Positions 7,721 to 16,803 are shown, numbered from the stretch's first letter. The stretch is DNA of 44,702 nt from Methylobacterium sp. Leaf123 (GCF_001423405.1 NZ_LMNS01000013.1:1-44702), one strand, 5' to 3'. The notes: generated by a model not told the origin, from the sequence alone. Made by a program: numbers and translations.

Positions 7721-9147
7721 CACGCGCCCTCCAACGGAGCATCGATCAGGGCGGCGACCGGGGCGCGGACCACGCCCTCGCGCTCCAAGTGATGAGCCAC
7801 GCGCAGGCAGAGCGCCTCGTTCCAGGGCGCGGCGATCACCTGCACGCCCAGCGGCAGACCACCATCGAGCCAGACCGGCACCGCGACCACGGGCAGGCCG
7901 ATGAAGGAGATCGGCTGGGTGAACACGCCGATATTGGGCCGCACCGGCAGTTCGATACCGTCCAGAACGAAGGTCGTCTGGCCGGAGCGCGGCGCCCGGC
8001 ACGGCGTACTCGGCGCGAGGATCACATCGACGTCGCGGAACAGCTCCAGCACGGCGTCGCGGTACCAGCGGCGGAACCGCTGCGCCCGCTCGACGAAGGG
8101 GGCGGGCAGCATCGCTCCGGCGATGAGCCGGTCGCGCACCGCCGGATCGAACGCGTCGGCGCGGCTGCGCAGCCGGTCGAGATGCAGTGCCGCCCCCTCG
8201 GCCGCGGTGATCAGGTAGGCCGCTGCCCGCGCGCGGGCCGCCTCGGGGATCGCGACGCTGCGGCTTGCGCCCAGGTCGCGGGCGACGTGCGCGACGGCGG
8301 CGAAGACCTCCGGGTCGCCCCCGCGCGCGAAATAGTCGCCGGTCACCGCGATGCGGAGATCCGCGATGCCGCGGTCGAGATCTGGCAGCGCCGGCTCGGG
8401 CGGGCGGGCGGTGGCGGCGGGATCCTCGGGATCGGGCCCCTGCATCGCGTCGTAAGCCAGGGCGAGATCGCGGCTTGATCGCGCCATCGGGCCGAGATGG
8501 TCGAGGCTGCCGACGAAGGGGAAGCTCCCGGCCCGGCTGAGCCGCCCATAGGTGGGTTTGAGCCCGAAGCAGCCGCAGAAGGCGCAAGGCACGCGGATCG
8601 AGCCGTTGGTATCCGAGGCCAGCGCGACCGGCACCAGACCGGCGGCCACCGCCGCGCCCGATCCGCCGGACGAGCCGCCCGACATATGGCCGAGGGCGTG
8701 CGGGTTGCGGGTGTTGCCGTCGTGAATGTTCTCGCCGGTGAAGTCGTAGGCGTATTCGCCCATGCCGAGCGTCCCGACCAGGACGGCGCCCGCCGCCTCC
8801 AGTCGCCGGACCAGGGCGGCGTCGCGGGTGGCCGGCGCCCGCTCGCGGTTGATCCGCGAGCCCGCCCGCGTCGGAAGCCCGGCGACGTCGAACAGATTCT
8901 TGACCGCGAAGGGCACCCCGACCAGGGGGCCGAGCCGGTCGCCGCGGGCCCGCGCGGCGTCGAGGGAGGCGGCGCGGGCGAGGGCGCGCTCGCCGAGGCG
9001 GTCGGTGAAGCTGTTCACCGCCGGATCGATGCGGGCGATGCGATCGAGCGCGGCGGCGACCACCTCGCGGGCACCGACCGTCCCCTCCGAGACGGCCCCG
9101 GCGATGTCGGAGGCCGGCGCGAGGCTCCAATCCGTCGTCGCGCTCAC
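7720..9147 (-). CDS. atzE: AtzE-like amidase (1-carboxybiuret or oxalurate amidohydrolase type)
   Basis: This 475-residue amidase-signature enzyme has the full Ser-cisSer-Lys triad: Lys83 (FAVKNLFD), Ser159 (GGSSGGSG) and Ser183 (DTNGSIRVP), with the standard 24-residue gap between the serines. AtzE deaminates 1-carboxybiuret and needs the small AtzG subunit, which is encoded directly upstream. The chosen GTG start overlaps the TGA of atzG by three bases (GTGA). An in-frame extension back to 9360 encodes an Arg/Gly-rich stretch unlike the family and is rejected. Its neighbours (AtzG before, AtzH after, an isochorismatase-like hydrolase first) give the gene order expected of a triuret pathway. 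HpxY-type oxalurate hydrolase is the main alternative. Confidence 0.87.
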   Translation of the reverse strand: MSATTDWSLAPASDIAGAVSEGTVGAREVVAAALDRIARIDPAVNSFTDRLGERALARAASLDAARARGDRLGPLVGVPFAVKNLFDVAGLPTRAGSRINRERAPATRDAALVRRLEAAGAVLVGTLGMGEYAYDFTGENIHDGNTRNPHALGHMSGGSSGGSGAAVAAGLVPVALASDTNGSIRVPCAFCGCFGLKPTYGRLSRAGSFPFVGSLDHLGPMARSSRDLALAYDAMQGPDPEDPAATARPPEPALPDLDRGIADLRIAVTGDYFARGGDPEVFAAVAHVARDLGASRSVAIPEAARARAAAYLITAAEGAALHLDRLRSRADAFDPAVRDRLIAGAMLPAPFVERAQRFRRWYRDAVLELFRDVDVILAPSTPCRAPRSGQTTFVLDGIELPVRPNIGVFTQPISFIGLPVVAVPVWLDGGLPLGVQVIAAPWNEALCLRVAHHLEREGVVRAPVAALIDAPLEGA

Positions 9148-9347
9148 GCGGTGTAGACCGGGGCTGCCTCGGCCGTGTCGGGCAGCGGGAACAGGCCGAC
9201 GAGCGCCGCCGCCGCGTGCAGCACCCGCAGATTGGCCGCGACCGCTCCGGTCCAGGCCGGATCGATGGTCAGGCCGAGCAGGGGCGCTGCCGCCGCGGCG
9301 TAGGCGTCGAGATCGGGCATCGGCGTGTCCGCGGCGTGATCGGGCAT
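9144..9347 (-). CDS. atzG: AtzG-like small subunit (DUF4089)
   Basis: This 67-residue helical protein resembles DUF4089/AtzG, the small subunit that completes and stabilises the AtzE amidase. The family-like segment is LDAYAAAAAPLLGLTI followed by a helix (VAANLRVLHAAAALVGLF) and a short acidic tail. A start at 9347 is chosen because a GGGGGG run lies just before the ATG and the length fits the family. A start at 9410 would add 21 Pro/Asp-rich residues. Its stop overlaps the GTG of atzE, so the two subunits are made together. The same small-subunit type (HpxX) occurs in oxalurate clusters, so it does not by itself settle the substrate. Confidence 0.8.
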   Translation of the reverse strand: MPDHAADTPMPDLDAYAAAAAPLLGLTIDPAWTGAVAANLRVLHAAAALVGLFPLPDTAEAAPVYTA

Positions 9348-9426
9348 CGGTTCCCCCCAAGGATCGGGCGTTGGATCGGGCGTTCGCTGCTGGTGCAATG
9401 GCTGCGCCACGGCCGTCCGACGGCCC

Positions 9427-10107
9427 TCACGCCTGACCGAGGGCGGTGATGACCGCGGCGGATTGCGCGACCCAGCCGAAGATGCCGCCCTGGGCCTTGA
9501 TCATGGCAAGGCCGGCCTCGTGGAAGGCCGGGATATACGAGCCGCAGGCATCGGCGACGACGACGCAGCGATAGCCGCGGTCGTTGGCCTCGCGCACGGT
9601 GGTGTGGACGCAGACCTCCGTCGTCACGCCGCAGACGATCAAGGTCTCGATGCCGCGCGCTTCCAGCAACGCCGCGAGCCCGGTGGCGTAGAAGGCGCCT
9701 TTGCCCGGCTTGTCGATCACCGGCTCGCCAGCGAGGGGGGCCAGTTCGGGGACGATGTCGTGGCCGGGCTCGCCGCGGATCAGAATGCGACCCATCGGGC
9801 CCGGCTCGCCGATGCGCGCCGTCGGCGCGCCGCGCTCCAGCTTGGCCGGCGGGGCATCCGAGAGGTCGGGCGCGTGTCCCTCGCGGGTGTGGACGACAAG
9901 GAGGCCGGCTCCGCGCGCGGCGGCCAGCAGCGCGCGGGCGGGCGGCACCGCGGCGGCGAGCGATGAGACGTCGTTGCCCAGGCTCTCGCCGAAGCCGCCG
10001 GGTTCGAGGAAGTCGCGCTGCATGTCGATGACGAGGAGGGCCGTGCTGCCCGGATCGAAGGGCAGGGGTGCGGGTTCGGCGTCGAGAAGGGGCCGCGGGA
10101 CGGACAT
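9427..10107 (-). CDS. Isochorismatase-like cysteine hydrolase, candidate triuret hydrolase
   Basis: This 226-residue cysteine hydrolase has the triad Asp28 (VIDMQRDF), Lys133 ([14 protein letters not shown]) and Cys166 (TTEVCVHTT), as in biuret and triuret hydrolases. It closely resembles the second such enzyme at 21827-22546 around the lysine and the cysteine. Directly upstream of atzG-atzE-atzH, the likeliest role is triuret hydrolase (TrtA), whose product 1-carboxybiuret is the AtzE substrate. A biuret hydrolase is the alternative. A strong GGAGGT ribosome-binding site precedes the ATG. It is the first gene of the leftward set and is divergent from the porin gene across 477 bp. Confidence 0.85.
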   Translation of the reverse strand: MSVPRPLLDAEPAPLPFDPGSTALLVIDMQRDFLEPGGFGESLGNDVSSLAAAVPPARALLAAARGAGLLVVHTREGHAPDLSDAPPAKLERGAPTARIGEPGPMGRILIRGEPGHDIVPELAPLAGEPVIDKPGKGAFYATGLAALLEARGIETLIVCGVTTEVCVHTTVREANDRGYRCVVVADACGSYIPAFHEAGLAMIKAQGGIFGWVAQSAAVITALGQA

Positions 10108-10584
10108 GGGCTACCTCCGGGCGATCTCGCGGGGGCCAGGGGCCCTGAGATCGTCCGGGCCGACGCGATGATGGCGGCGCGGCGTCGAAAAATCGTGCCC
10201 GATCATGGTCTTCGATGCACGAAGTGTCGCCAGGCTGGCGCCGGCCTATGCAGCCGGCGGCGGCACGCGTCCGTGCTCGCAAACCTCCTTCGCTTCGGTG
10301 CCTTGCCGGCAGCATGGCCATGAAAGGCGCAGCGTGACCAAGCACCGGGCGATCGGGCAAAGTTTCCGCGGGTCACGCCGTCGCGATGAAGGTCGTTCTC
10401 CAAATTCAACTGACCTTGAAGGAGGGCCGATCCGGTCAGACACTGGCGGTCGAGCCCGGCCGCTTCGGAAAAGTGTTGCGGATATGTGACTTGTGCTGCT
10501 GCGTGGGCACCGAGGGCTCGGGCCTGTCCTGTTTGGCACCCCCGTTGCTGCCGTCCGACCACAAAGAAGGTCGGAGAACGAAGA
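10108..10584. other. Divergent regulatory region
   Basis: This 477-base region lies between the leftward hydrolase set and the rightward porin/deaminase/ABC operon. It holds the sigma-54-like promoter at 10533-10549 pointing right. No matching GTGCCA-type sigma-54 element was found pointing left. A loose inverted pair AAGGTC (10389-10394) / GACCTT (10412-10417) might bind a regulator but is weak. No convincing gene was seen here. Confidence 0.45.
10533..10549 (+). promoter_or_regulatory. Strong sigma-54-type promoter of the porin/8-oxoguanine deaminase/ABC operon
   Basis: TTGGCACCCCCGTTGCT fits the sigma-54 consensus TTGGCAC-N5-TTGCT at every defined base, with GG at 10535-10536 and GC at 10547-10548, exactly 10 bases apart. 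A start site near 10560 would give a leader of about 25 bases containing GGAGAACGAAGA before the ATG at 10585. Expression by RpoN with NtrC or another enhancer-binding protein under nitrogen limitation is inferred. I found no clear NtrC palindrome nearby. Confidence 0.72.
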
Positions 10585-11580
10585 ATGTCGGTTCGGGGGC
10601 TCGCGGCGGTTGCGCTGTCGCTATTCACGCTTGGTACAGCGGCCGCGGCGGATCTCGGGGAGAAGCGGGCCCCCGAGGCGGTCCCGGCGAAGGAAGTGCC
10701 GTTCTTCCTCTTCGCGGACACGCAGGTCAGCTACCGCTGGCAATTCCCGACCGTCACCCCCGGCATCCAGATCCAGCGGGCGGATGGCAGCTTCCGCTCG
10801 CGCGAGGCTCCCAAGCACATCCTCAACATCTCGCACGCCGATGCCTGGGCCTACGGCACCAACTTCTTCACCCTCGACATCCTGAAGTCCGGGTCGCAAT
10901 TCCCGGCCGGCACGACCAACACCCCCGGCGGCATCCCGACTTTCGCCGATTACGGCAACACCGAAGCCTACGGCCTGTACCGCGGCACGCTCAGCCTGAA
11001 CGCCCTGACCGGCACCAAGGCCTTCATGGTCCCAGGCATCGTCAAGGAGGTCTCGCTCTCCTTCGGCTTCGACGCCAACTCGCAGAACGACGCCTTCGGC
11101 TCGAAGAAGCGCGATGTCGTCGGCGGCCTGAACTTCGCCTTCGACGTGCCGGCCGGCTTTCTGAACCTGTCGGTCCACGCCTACAAGGAATGGAACCGCA
11201 ACGGCTTCAACACGCAGCCCGACCGCGACCAGAGCTTCAACACGGTCCCCGAATTCGAGATCGTCTATAACCTGCCTCTGACCTTTACCGGTCTGCCGCT
11301 GACCCTGGCCGGCTTCAACAACATCGTTTTGCCCAAGGGCCGCGGCATCAGCAACAACCCCGCCGCCTTCGCGTTCAACCCGCCGCGCGGGCTGGAATTT
11401 CTGTCGCGCACCAACCTCGTGCTCGATCTCGGCAAGCTCGTTTACGATCAGCCCAACAAGGTCGATGTCTTTATTGGCTTCCAGTACTGGCTGAACAAGT
11501 TCGGCAACCAAGAGACCGCGACTTTCAAAGGCACCGAGGAGAAGAGCTTCCTCGCCGGCGTGGCCTTCCACATCTTCTGA
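10585..11580 (+). CDS. Tsx-like outer-membrane nucleoside/nucleobase channel
   Basis: This 331-residue protein has a signal peptide (MSVRGLAAVALSLFTLGTAA, cleavage near residue 21) followed by alternating beta-strand segments and a C-terminal phenylalanine (VAFHIF), as in outer-membrane beta-barrels. FLFADTQVSYRW and HADAWAYGTNFFTLDIL resemble the Tsx channel family, which passes nucleosides. The start at 10585 is preferred over one at 10486 because the signal peptide begins there and GGAGA precedes it. It is the first gene after a sigma-54-type promoter and leads into 8-oxoguanine deaminase and an ABC importer. A role in bringing nucleosides or oxidised purines across the outer membrane is inferred. 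Confidence 0.85.
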   Translation: MSVRGLAAVALSLFTLGTAAAADLGEKRAPEAVPAKEVPFFLFADTQVSYRWQFPTVTPGIQIQRADGSFRSREAPKHILNISHADAWAYGTNFFTLDILKSGSQFPAGTTNTPGGIPTFADYGNTEAYGLYRGTLSLNALTGTKAFMVPGIVKEVSLSFGFDANSQNDAFGSKKRDVVGGLNFAFDVPAGFLNLSVHAYKEWNRNGFNTQPDRDQSFNTVPEFEIVYNLPLTFTGLPLTLAGFNNIVLPKGRGISNNPAAFAFNPPRGLEFLSRTNLVLDLGKLVYDQPNKVDVFIGFQYWLNKFGNQETATFKGTEEKSFLAGVAFHIF

Positions 11581-11606
11581 TCCCCGACAGGAAGCGAAGC
11601 CGGATA

Positions 11607-12968
11607 ATGGAATCGAGTGCCCGCCCCCGCCGTCTCTGGCTTCGCGACCCGTTGGCGATCCTCGCGGAGGGGGCCGGCGGCGGGCTCGTGGTGGAGGGCA
11701 CCCGCATCGCCGAAGTGGTGGCCGCGGGCGCCCAGCCCGCGAGCCCGGTCGACGCGATCGTCGACGCCTCCCGCCACGTCGTCATCCCCGGCCTCGTCAA
11801 CACGCATCACCACTTCTTCCAGACGCTCACCCGCGCCCATCCGGTCGCGATCAACAAGCCGCTCTTCCCATGGCTGAAGGCGCTCTCGACGATCTGGCCG
11901 AGGCTGACGCCGGACGCCTTCCGGCTGGCGACGCGGCTCGCCTATACCGAGCTGCTGCTCACGGGCTGCACCACGGCGGGCGACCACCACTATCTGTTCC
12001 CGAGAGGGCTTGAGGCGGCCGTCGATATCCAGGTCGAGGAGGCGCGCCGCCTCGGCATCCGTGCCTTCGTCACCCGCGGCTCGATGAGCCTGTCGGAGAA
12101 GGATGGCGGCCTGCCGCCCGAGTCGCTGGTGCAGGACGACGACACGATCCTCGCCGACAGCGAGCGGGTGCTCGGCCTGTTCCACGATCCCGCGCCCGGC
12201 GCGATGGTGCAGATCGGGCTCGCGCCGTGCTCGCCGTTCAACGTCACCAAGCGGCTGATGCGCGAGAGCGCCGCGCTGGCCGAGCGCCACGATTGCCGCC
12301 TGCACACCCATCTCGGCGAGACGCTCGACGAGACCGCTTTTTGCCTGGAGGCGTTCGGGCAGCGCCCGGTCGATTACCTCGAAGAGGTCGGCTGGATGAC
12401 CTCACGGGCCTGGCTCGCCCACGGCATCCACTTCAACGACGACGAGGTCCGGCGCCTCGGCGCGGCCGGCGTCGGCGTCTGCCACTGCCCGACCTCGAAC
12501 ATGGTGCTGGCCTCGGGTCAGTGCCGGACCTGCGAGTTGGAGGCGGCGGGCTCGCCCGTCGGCCTCGGCGTCGATGGCTCGGCCTCCAACGACAGCTCGA
12601 ACCTAATCGAGGGCGTGCGCCACGCTCTGATGATCAACCGCCTGACCTACGGCGCGGAAGCCGTGACCCATCTCGATGCCCTGCGCTGGGCCACGGAAGG
12701 CTCTGCCGCCTGCCTCGGGCGCACCGACATCGGCCGGATCGAGCCCGGCCGCGAGGCGGATCTGGCGCTATTCACCCTCGACGAACTGCGCTTCTCCGGT
12801 GCCCACGATCCGCTCGCCGCGCTCGTCCTGTGCGGCGCCCACCGCGCCGACCGGGTGATGGTGGCCGGGCGCTGGCGGGTGGTCGACGGGCAGCCGCTCG
12901 GCATCGAGACCGGGCGCCTGCGCGAGGCGCACACCCGGCTGGCCCACACCCTGTTCGGGACGGCGTGA
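11607..12968 (+). CDS. 8-Oxoguanine deaminase
   Basis: This 453-residue cytoplasmic amidohydrolase resembles 8-oxoguanine deaminases, which convert 8-oxoguanine to urate and ammonia. Metal-binding and catalytic motifs are NTHHHFFQTLTRAHP (His67-x-His69), LHTHLGETLDE, WLAHGIHFND and GVDGSASNDSSNL. Related hydroxyatrazine-type deaminases have a similar fold, but the motif set and the purine setting favour 8-oxoguanine. It follows the porin by 26 bases, and its TGA overlaps the ATG of the ABC ATPase (ATGA), so it is in the same operon. Its product urate is the substrate of PuuD encoded at 40568-41803, tying the two halves of the window together. Confidence 0.9.
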   Translation: MESSARPRRLWLRDPLAILAEGAGGGLVVEGTRIAEVVAAGAQPASPVDAIVDASRHVVIPGLVNTHHHFFQTLTRAHPVAINKPLFPWLKALSTIWPRLTPDAFRLATRLAYTELLLTGCTTAGDHHYLFPRGLEAAVDIQVEEARRLGIRAFVTRGSMSLSEKDGGLPPESLVQDDDTILADSERVLGLFHDPAPGAMVQIGLAPCSPFNVTKRLMRESAALAERHDCRLHTHLGETLDETAFCLEAFGQRPVDYLEEVGWMTSRAWLAHGIHFNDDEVRRLGAAGVGVCHCPTSNMVLASGQCRTCELEAAGSPVGLGVDGSASNDSSNLIEGVRHALMINRLTYGAEAVTHLDALRWATEGSAACLGRTDIGRIEPGREADLALFTLDELRFSGAHDPLAALVLCGAHRADRVMVAGRWRVVDGQPLGIETGRLREAHTRLAHTLFGTA

Positions 12969-14572
12969 TGGCGGCCGCATCCGCTGTGCCGGGGCTGCGG
13001 GAGGGCCGGACCCCGCTCTTCGGAGCCTACGGCATCGTCAAGCGCTTCGGCGCCTTCACCGCGAATGACGGCATCGATCTAGAGATCCGCGCCGGGGAGA
13101 TCCACGCCCTGCTCGGCGAGAACGGCGCCGGCAAATCGACCCTGATGAAGATCCTCTACGGCCTCTTGGAGCCGACGGAGGGCGTCGTCACGCATCAGGG
13201 CGACATCGTGCTGCTGTCCAACCCGGAAGCCGCGCGGGCGCTCGGCATCGGCATGGTCTTCCAGCATTTCTCGCTGTGCGAGAACCTGACGGTCGCCGAC
13301 AACATCGCCCTCGTCATGCCCGCCGCGCTGACGGGCCGGGCGCTGGCGGAGCGGATCGCCCGGCTGGGCAAGGATTACGGCCTGCATCTCGATCCCGCGC
13401 GGCCGGTCTGGTCGCTCTCGGCCGGCGAGCGCCAGCGGATCGAGATCGTGCGCTGCCTGCTCCAGAACCCGAAGCTCGTGATCCTCGACGAGCCGACCTC
13501 GGTGCTGACGCCGGGCGAGGCGGAGGCGCTGTTTTCGGTGCTGGAGCGCCTGCGCGACGAGGGCCGCGCCCTGCTCTACATCTCCCACCGGCTCGACGAG
13601 GTGCGCCGCCTCTGCACCCGCGCCACGATCCTGCGGGGCGGGCGGGTCGTCGGCGCCTGCAATCCGGCAACGGAGACCGCGCGCTCGCTCGCTGCGATGA
13701 TGGTCGGCACCCAGGTGAGCGAGGTGCGCCCCAAGGCGGCCCGGACCGGTCGCGCGGAGCGCCTCGTGCTCGACCGCCTGTCATTGCCCGCGCCCGGCCT
13801 GCACGGGACGCCGCTGCGGGACATCGCGTTCTCCGTCGCGGGCGGCGAGATCCTCGGGATCGCCGGGATCGCCGGCAACGGACAGGCGGAGCTGTTCGAC
13901 GCCCTCTCGGGCGAGAGCCGCGCCCCGACGGCCGAAGCCGTGCGCCTCGACGGCCGGGCTGTGGGCCATCTCGGCATCAATGCCCGGCGCCGGCTCGGGG
14001 CGGCCTTCGTGCCCGAGGAGCGCAATGGCCACGCCGCTGTCCCGTCGATGAGCCTGTCGGAGAACGCGCTGCTCTCCCGCCACGCCACCGCGCCGCTCAC
14101 TGGGCTCGGCCTGCTGCGGCTCTCCGCGGCGCGGGCGCTCGCCCGGCGGGTGATCGACGCCTTCGACGTGCGCGGGGCGGGCCCGGATCCGGCGGCCGGC
14201 ACGCTCTCAGGCGGCAACTTGCAGAAATTCGTGGTCGGCCGCGAGATTCTCGCCGAGCCGGGCATCCTCGTCATCAACCAGCCGACCTGGGGCGTCGATG
14301 CGGCCGCCGCCGCCCATATTCGGCAGGCCGTGCTCGACCTTGCCGGCCGCGGCGCCGCTCTGGTCGTCATCAGCCAGGATCTCGACGAACTGTTCGAGAT
14401 CGCGGATTCCATCACCGTCTTGCATGCCGGCGCGCTCTCGCCGCCGGTCCCGGCCGGTGCGACCAGCCGCGCGGCTCTGGGGCTGCTGATGGGCGGAGCC
14501 GGCGAGCCGGAGGCGCAGCTCGGCGAACCTCCGGCGGCGCCTGCGATCAGAACCGTCGCGCCGGCGCATTGA
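12968..14572 (+). CDS. BMP-type ABC importer, ATP-binding protein (system A)
   Basis: This 534-residue protein is a tandem ATPase of the sugar/nucleoside (BMP) importer class. The N-terminal half has Walker A GENGAGKST (50-58), signature LSAGERQRIEI and Walker B LVILDEPTSVL. The C-terminal half is degenerate (IAGIAGNGQAEL in place of Walker A, INQPTWGVD in place of Walker B) but keeps LSGGNLQKF, which is normal for this class. It would energise uptake of nucleosides or purine derivatives through the two permeases that follow. It overlaps the deaminase stop by one base. The gap to the first permease is 65 bp. Confidence 0.92.
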   Translation: MAAASAVPGLREGRTPLFGAYGIVKRFGAFTANDGIDLEIRAGEIHALLGENGAGKSTLMKILYGLLEPTEGVVTHQGDIVLLSNPEAARALGIGMVFQHFSLCENLTVADNIALVMPAALTGRALAERIARLGKDYGLHLDPARPVWSLSAGERQRIEIVRCLLQNPKLVILDEPTSVLTPGEAEALFSVLERLRDEGRALLYISHRLDEVRRLCTRATILRGGRVVGACNPATETARSLAAMMVGTQVSEVRPKAARTGRAERLVLDRLSLPAPGLHGTPLRDIAFSVAGGEILGIAGIAGNGQAELFDALSGESRAPTAEAVRLDGRAVGHLGINARRRLGAAFVPEERNGHAAVPSMSLSENALLSRHATAPLTGLGLLRLSAARALARRVIDAFDVRGAGPDPAAGTLSGGNLQKFVVGREILAEPGILVINQPTWGVDAAAAAHIRQAVLDLAGRGAALVVISQDLDELFEIADSITVLHAGALSPPVPAGATSRAALGLLMGGAGEPEAQLGEPPAAPAIRTVAPAH

Positions 14573-14637
14573 GCCTCGGCCGAACCCGATCCTCTCCCTG
14601 CATGTGGGACGCGAGCCAGGAATGAACGGGATGCGCG

Positions 14638-15729
14638 ATGCGCCTTGATCTCCTCCCCCGCGCGCGCCGGTCGCCCTGGCTCGACCTGCTCGCGCCCGCT
14701 CTCGCTTTGCTCGCCGCGATCCTGATCGGTGGGATCGCGGTGGCGATCCTCGGCGTCGCGCCGGAACAGGCCTTCCTCACCTACTTCGTCGCCCCCTTGA
14801 GCGAGGTCTGGTCGCTTCAGGAGGTCGCGCTGAAGGCGGCACCGCTCGCCCTGATCGCGACCGGTCTCGCCTTCTGCTACCGCGCCAACCTGTGGAACAT
14901 CGGGGCGGAGGGCCAGTACGTGGCTGGGGGGCTCGCGGGCGGCTGGGTCGCCGTCGCCGCGCACGGCTCGCAGGGGCTCACGGTCTGGATCCTGCCCGCG
15001 ATGCTGCTCGCCGGCACACTCGCTGGCATCGCCTACGCGATGATCCCGGCCCTGCTGCGGGTCCGGCTCGGCGTGTCGGAGATTCTCACCAGCCTGATGC
15101 TCGTCTACGTCGCGCAATTGCTGCTCGATTACATGGTGCGCGGGCCCTTGCGCGATCCGCAGGGCTACAACTTCCCGCAGAGCGTCAGCTTCGACGATGC
15201 CGCCCGGCTGCCCCTGCTGATGGAGGGCGAGTCGCTCCATGCGGGCGTGCTGATCAGCCTTCTGGGCGTCGGGCTCGCGGCCCTCGTCCTGGCGCGGACC
15301 CTGTTCGGCTTCGAGGTGCGCACCGTCGGCGCGAGCCCGCGGGCGGCGCGCTTCGCCGGCTTCTCGGATGCGCGCCTGACGCTCTCGGTCTTCGCGATCT
15401 CTGGCGGCGCGGCGGGCCTCGCCGGCATCTGCGAGGTGGCCGGGCGGATCGGCCAGCTCCAGCCCGAAATCTCGCCGGGCTACGGCTTCACCGCAATCAT
15501 CGTCGCCTTTCTCGGACGCCTCAGCCCGCCGGGCATTCTGGTTGCGGCGCTCGTCATCGCACTGACGACGATCGGGGGGGAGGGGGCTCAGATCGACCTG
15601 AAGCTGCCGCTCGACCTGACCCGCGCCTTCCAAGGGCTGCTGCTCGGCCTCGTGCTCGGGGCCGACGTGCTCACGCGCTACCACGTTCGGATCGTGCCCG
15701 GCGGAGCGCGCATACGGGTGACACCATGA
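14638..15729 (+). CDS. BMP-type ABC importer, permease 1 (system A)
   Basis: This 363-residue membrane protein of the BPD_transp_2 family has about 8-10 hydrophobic helices. Typical motifs are CYRANLWNIGAEGQYVAGG and SEILTSLMLVYVAQLLLDYMV, plus FEVRTVGASPRAARFAGF, a likely contact site for the ATPase. It forms the channel with the smaller permease that follows. Its TGA overlaps that gene's ATG (ATGA). It resembles the system B permease at 18034-19182 in layout. The substrate is inferred to be a purine or ureide from context only. Confidence 0.9.
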   Translation: MRLDLLPRARRSPWLDLLAPALALLAAILIGGIAVAILGVAPEQAFLTYFVAPLSEVWSLQEVALKAAPLALIATGLAFCYRANLWNIGAEGQYVAGGLAGGWVAVAAHGSQGLTVWILPAMLLAGTLAGIAYAMIPALLRVRLGVSEILTSLMLVYVAQLLLDYMVRGPLRDPQGYNFPQSVSFDDAARLPLLMEGESLHAGVLISLLGVGLAALVLARTLFGFEVRTVGASPRAARFAGFSDARLTLSVFAISGGAAGLAGICEVAGRIGQLQPEISPGYGFTAIIVAFLGRLSPPGILVAALVIALTTIGGEGAQIDLKLPLDLTRAFQGLLLGLVLGADVLTRYHVRIVPGGARIRVTP

Positions 15730-16652
15730 GCCTCGACATCGTCCAGATGGTGCTCGTCACGGTGCTGACGGCGGCGACCCCCTTGATCCTGGCGGCCATC
15801 GGCGAACTCGTCGTCGAACGCTCCGGCGTGCTCAATCTCGGCGTCGAGGGCATGATGGTGCTGGGTGCGGCCGCCGGCTTCGCCGTCGCCAGCCAGACCG
15901 GATCGACCCTACTCGGTGCCCTCGGCGGGGCCGGTGCCGGGCTCCTGCTCGCGGCCCTGTTCGGCGTGCTCACCGTGGGGCTGGCGGCGAACCAAGTCGC
16001 CTCGGGACTGGCGCTGACCATCCTCGGATTGGGGCTCTCCGGCCTCGTCGGCGCCGGCTATGTCGGGATGAAGCGCGATCCCGCGCCCCCTCTCCACCTG
16101 CCCGGCCTCAGCGACCTTCCCGGCATCGGCCAGCTCTTCTTCGGACACGACGCCTTCGTCTACGCGACCCTCCTCCTCGTCGCGGGGGTGTGGTGGTTCC
16201 TGTGGCGCACCCGCGCCGGGTTGACCCTGCGTGCCATCGGCGACGACCACACCGCGACCCACGCCCTCGGGCTCAAGGTGCGCAAGGTCCGCTTCCTCGC
16301 CGTGCTGTTCGGCGGCGCCTGCGCCGGGCTTGCGGGCGCCTACCTGTCGCTGGCCTACACGCCGTTCTGGGCGCCCGCGATGACGGCCGGGCGGGGCTGG
16401 ATCGCACTGGCGCTCGTGGTCTTCGCCTCCTGGCAGCCGCTGCGGGTGGCCGCGGGGGCGCTGCTCTTCGGCGGGGCTACGGTGCTTCAGCTTCACGCCC
16501 AGGCCGCGGGCCTCGGCCTGCCCGGCCAGTTGCTCTCGGCGGCCCCCTACCTCGCCACCATCCTGGCCCTGGTCCTGCTGTCGCTCGGCCGGCGCCGGGG
16601 CGGCTCGCTGGCGCCGGCGGCGCTCGGCCGCGTCTTCGCCCCGAGTCGATGA
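15726..16652 (+). CDS. BMP-type ABC importer, permease 2 (system A)
   Basis: This 308-residue membrane protein of the BPD_transp_2 family begins with GELVVERSGVLNLGVEGMM, a hallmark of the second permease of BMP nucleoside importers. The motif RTRAGLTLRAIGDDHTATHALG probably touches the ATPase. The ATG at 15726 overlaps the stop of permease 1 by four bases. The frame is open further upstream, but that part lies inside the previous gene. About 150 bp separate it from the binding protein. Confidence 0.9.
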   Translation: MSLDIVQMVLVTVLTAATPLILAAIGELVVERSGVLNLGVEGMMVLGAAAGFAVASQTGSTLLGALGGAGAGLLLAALFGVLTVGLAANQVASGLALTILGLGLSGLVGAGYVGMKRDPAPPLHLPGLSDLPGIGQLFFGHDAFVYATLLLVAGVWWFLWRTRAGLTLRAIGDDHTATHALGLKVRKVRFLAVLFGGACAGLAGAYLSLAYTPFWAPAMTAGRGWIALALVVFASWQPLRVAAGALLFGGATVLQLHAQAAGLGLPGQLLSAAPYLATILALVLLSLGRRRGGSLAPAALGRVFAPSR

Positions 16653-16803
16653 GGGGCATCGTCCCGCGGGATGGATGGCGCGAAAGCAAGCATCCGCGGA
16701 TGTCTTTTTGGGCGAATCCTTCGAACCGACGCAATTTTCCCTACCGGCGGATCAGTGTTGTTTTGCTGAAACTTTGATCTTTTCTTGATCCGAAACAAGT
16801 TCA

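Noticed and set aside
10389..10417. AAGGTC...GACCTT as an NtrC-type site
   Set aside because: It does not match the NtrC pattern (TGCAC-N5-7-GTGCA), and the spacing is too long for a simple dimer site.
10486..10584. Upstream extension of the Tsx-like protein
   Set aside because: The added residues are Cys/Arg/Pro-rich and precede an intact signal peptide. The extension would also overlap the sigma-54-type promoter.
13576..15684. 700-codon leftward open frame opposite the system A ATPase and permease
   Set aside because: It is antisense to two well-supported ABC genes, with low-complexity Arg/Ala/Gln/Glu content and no motif.
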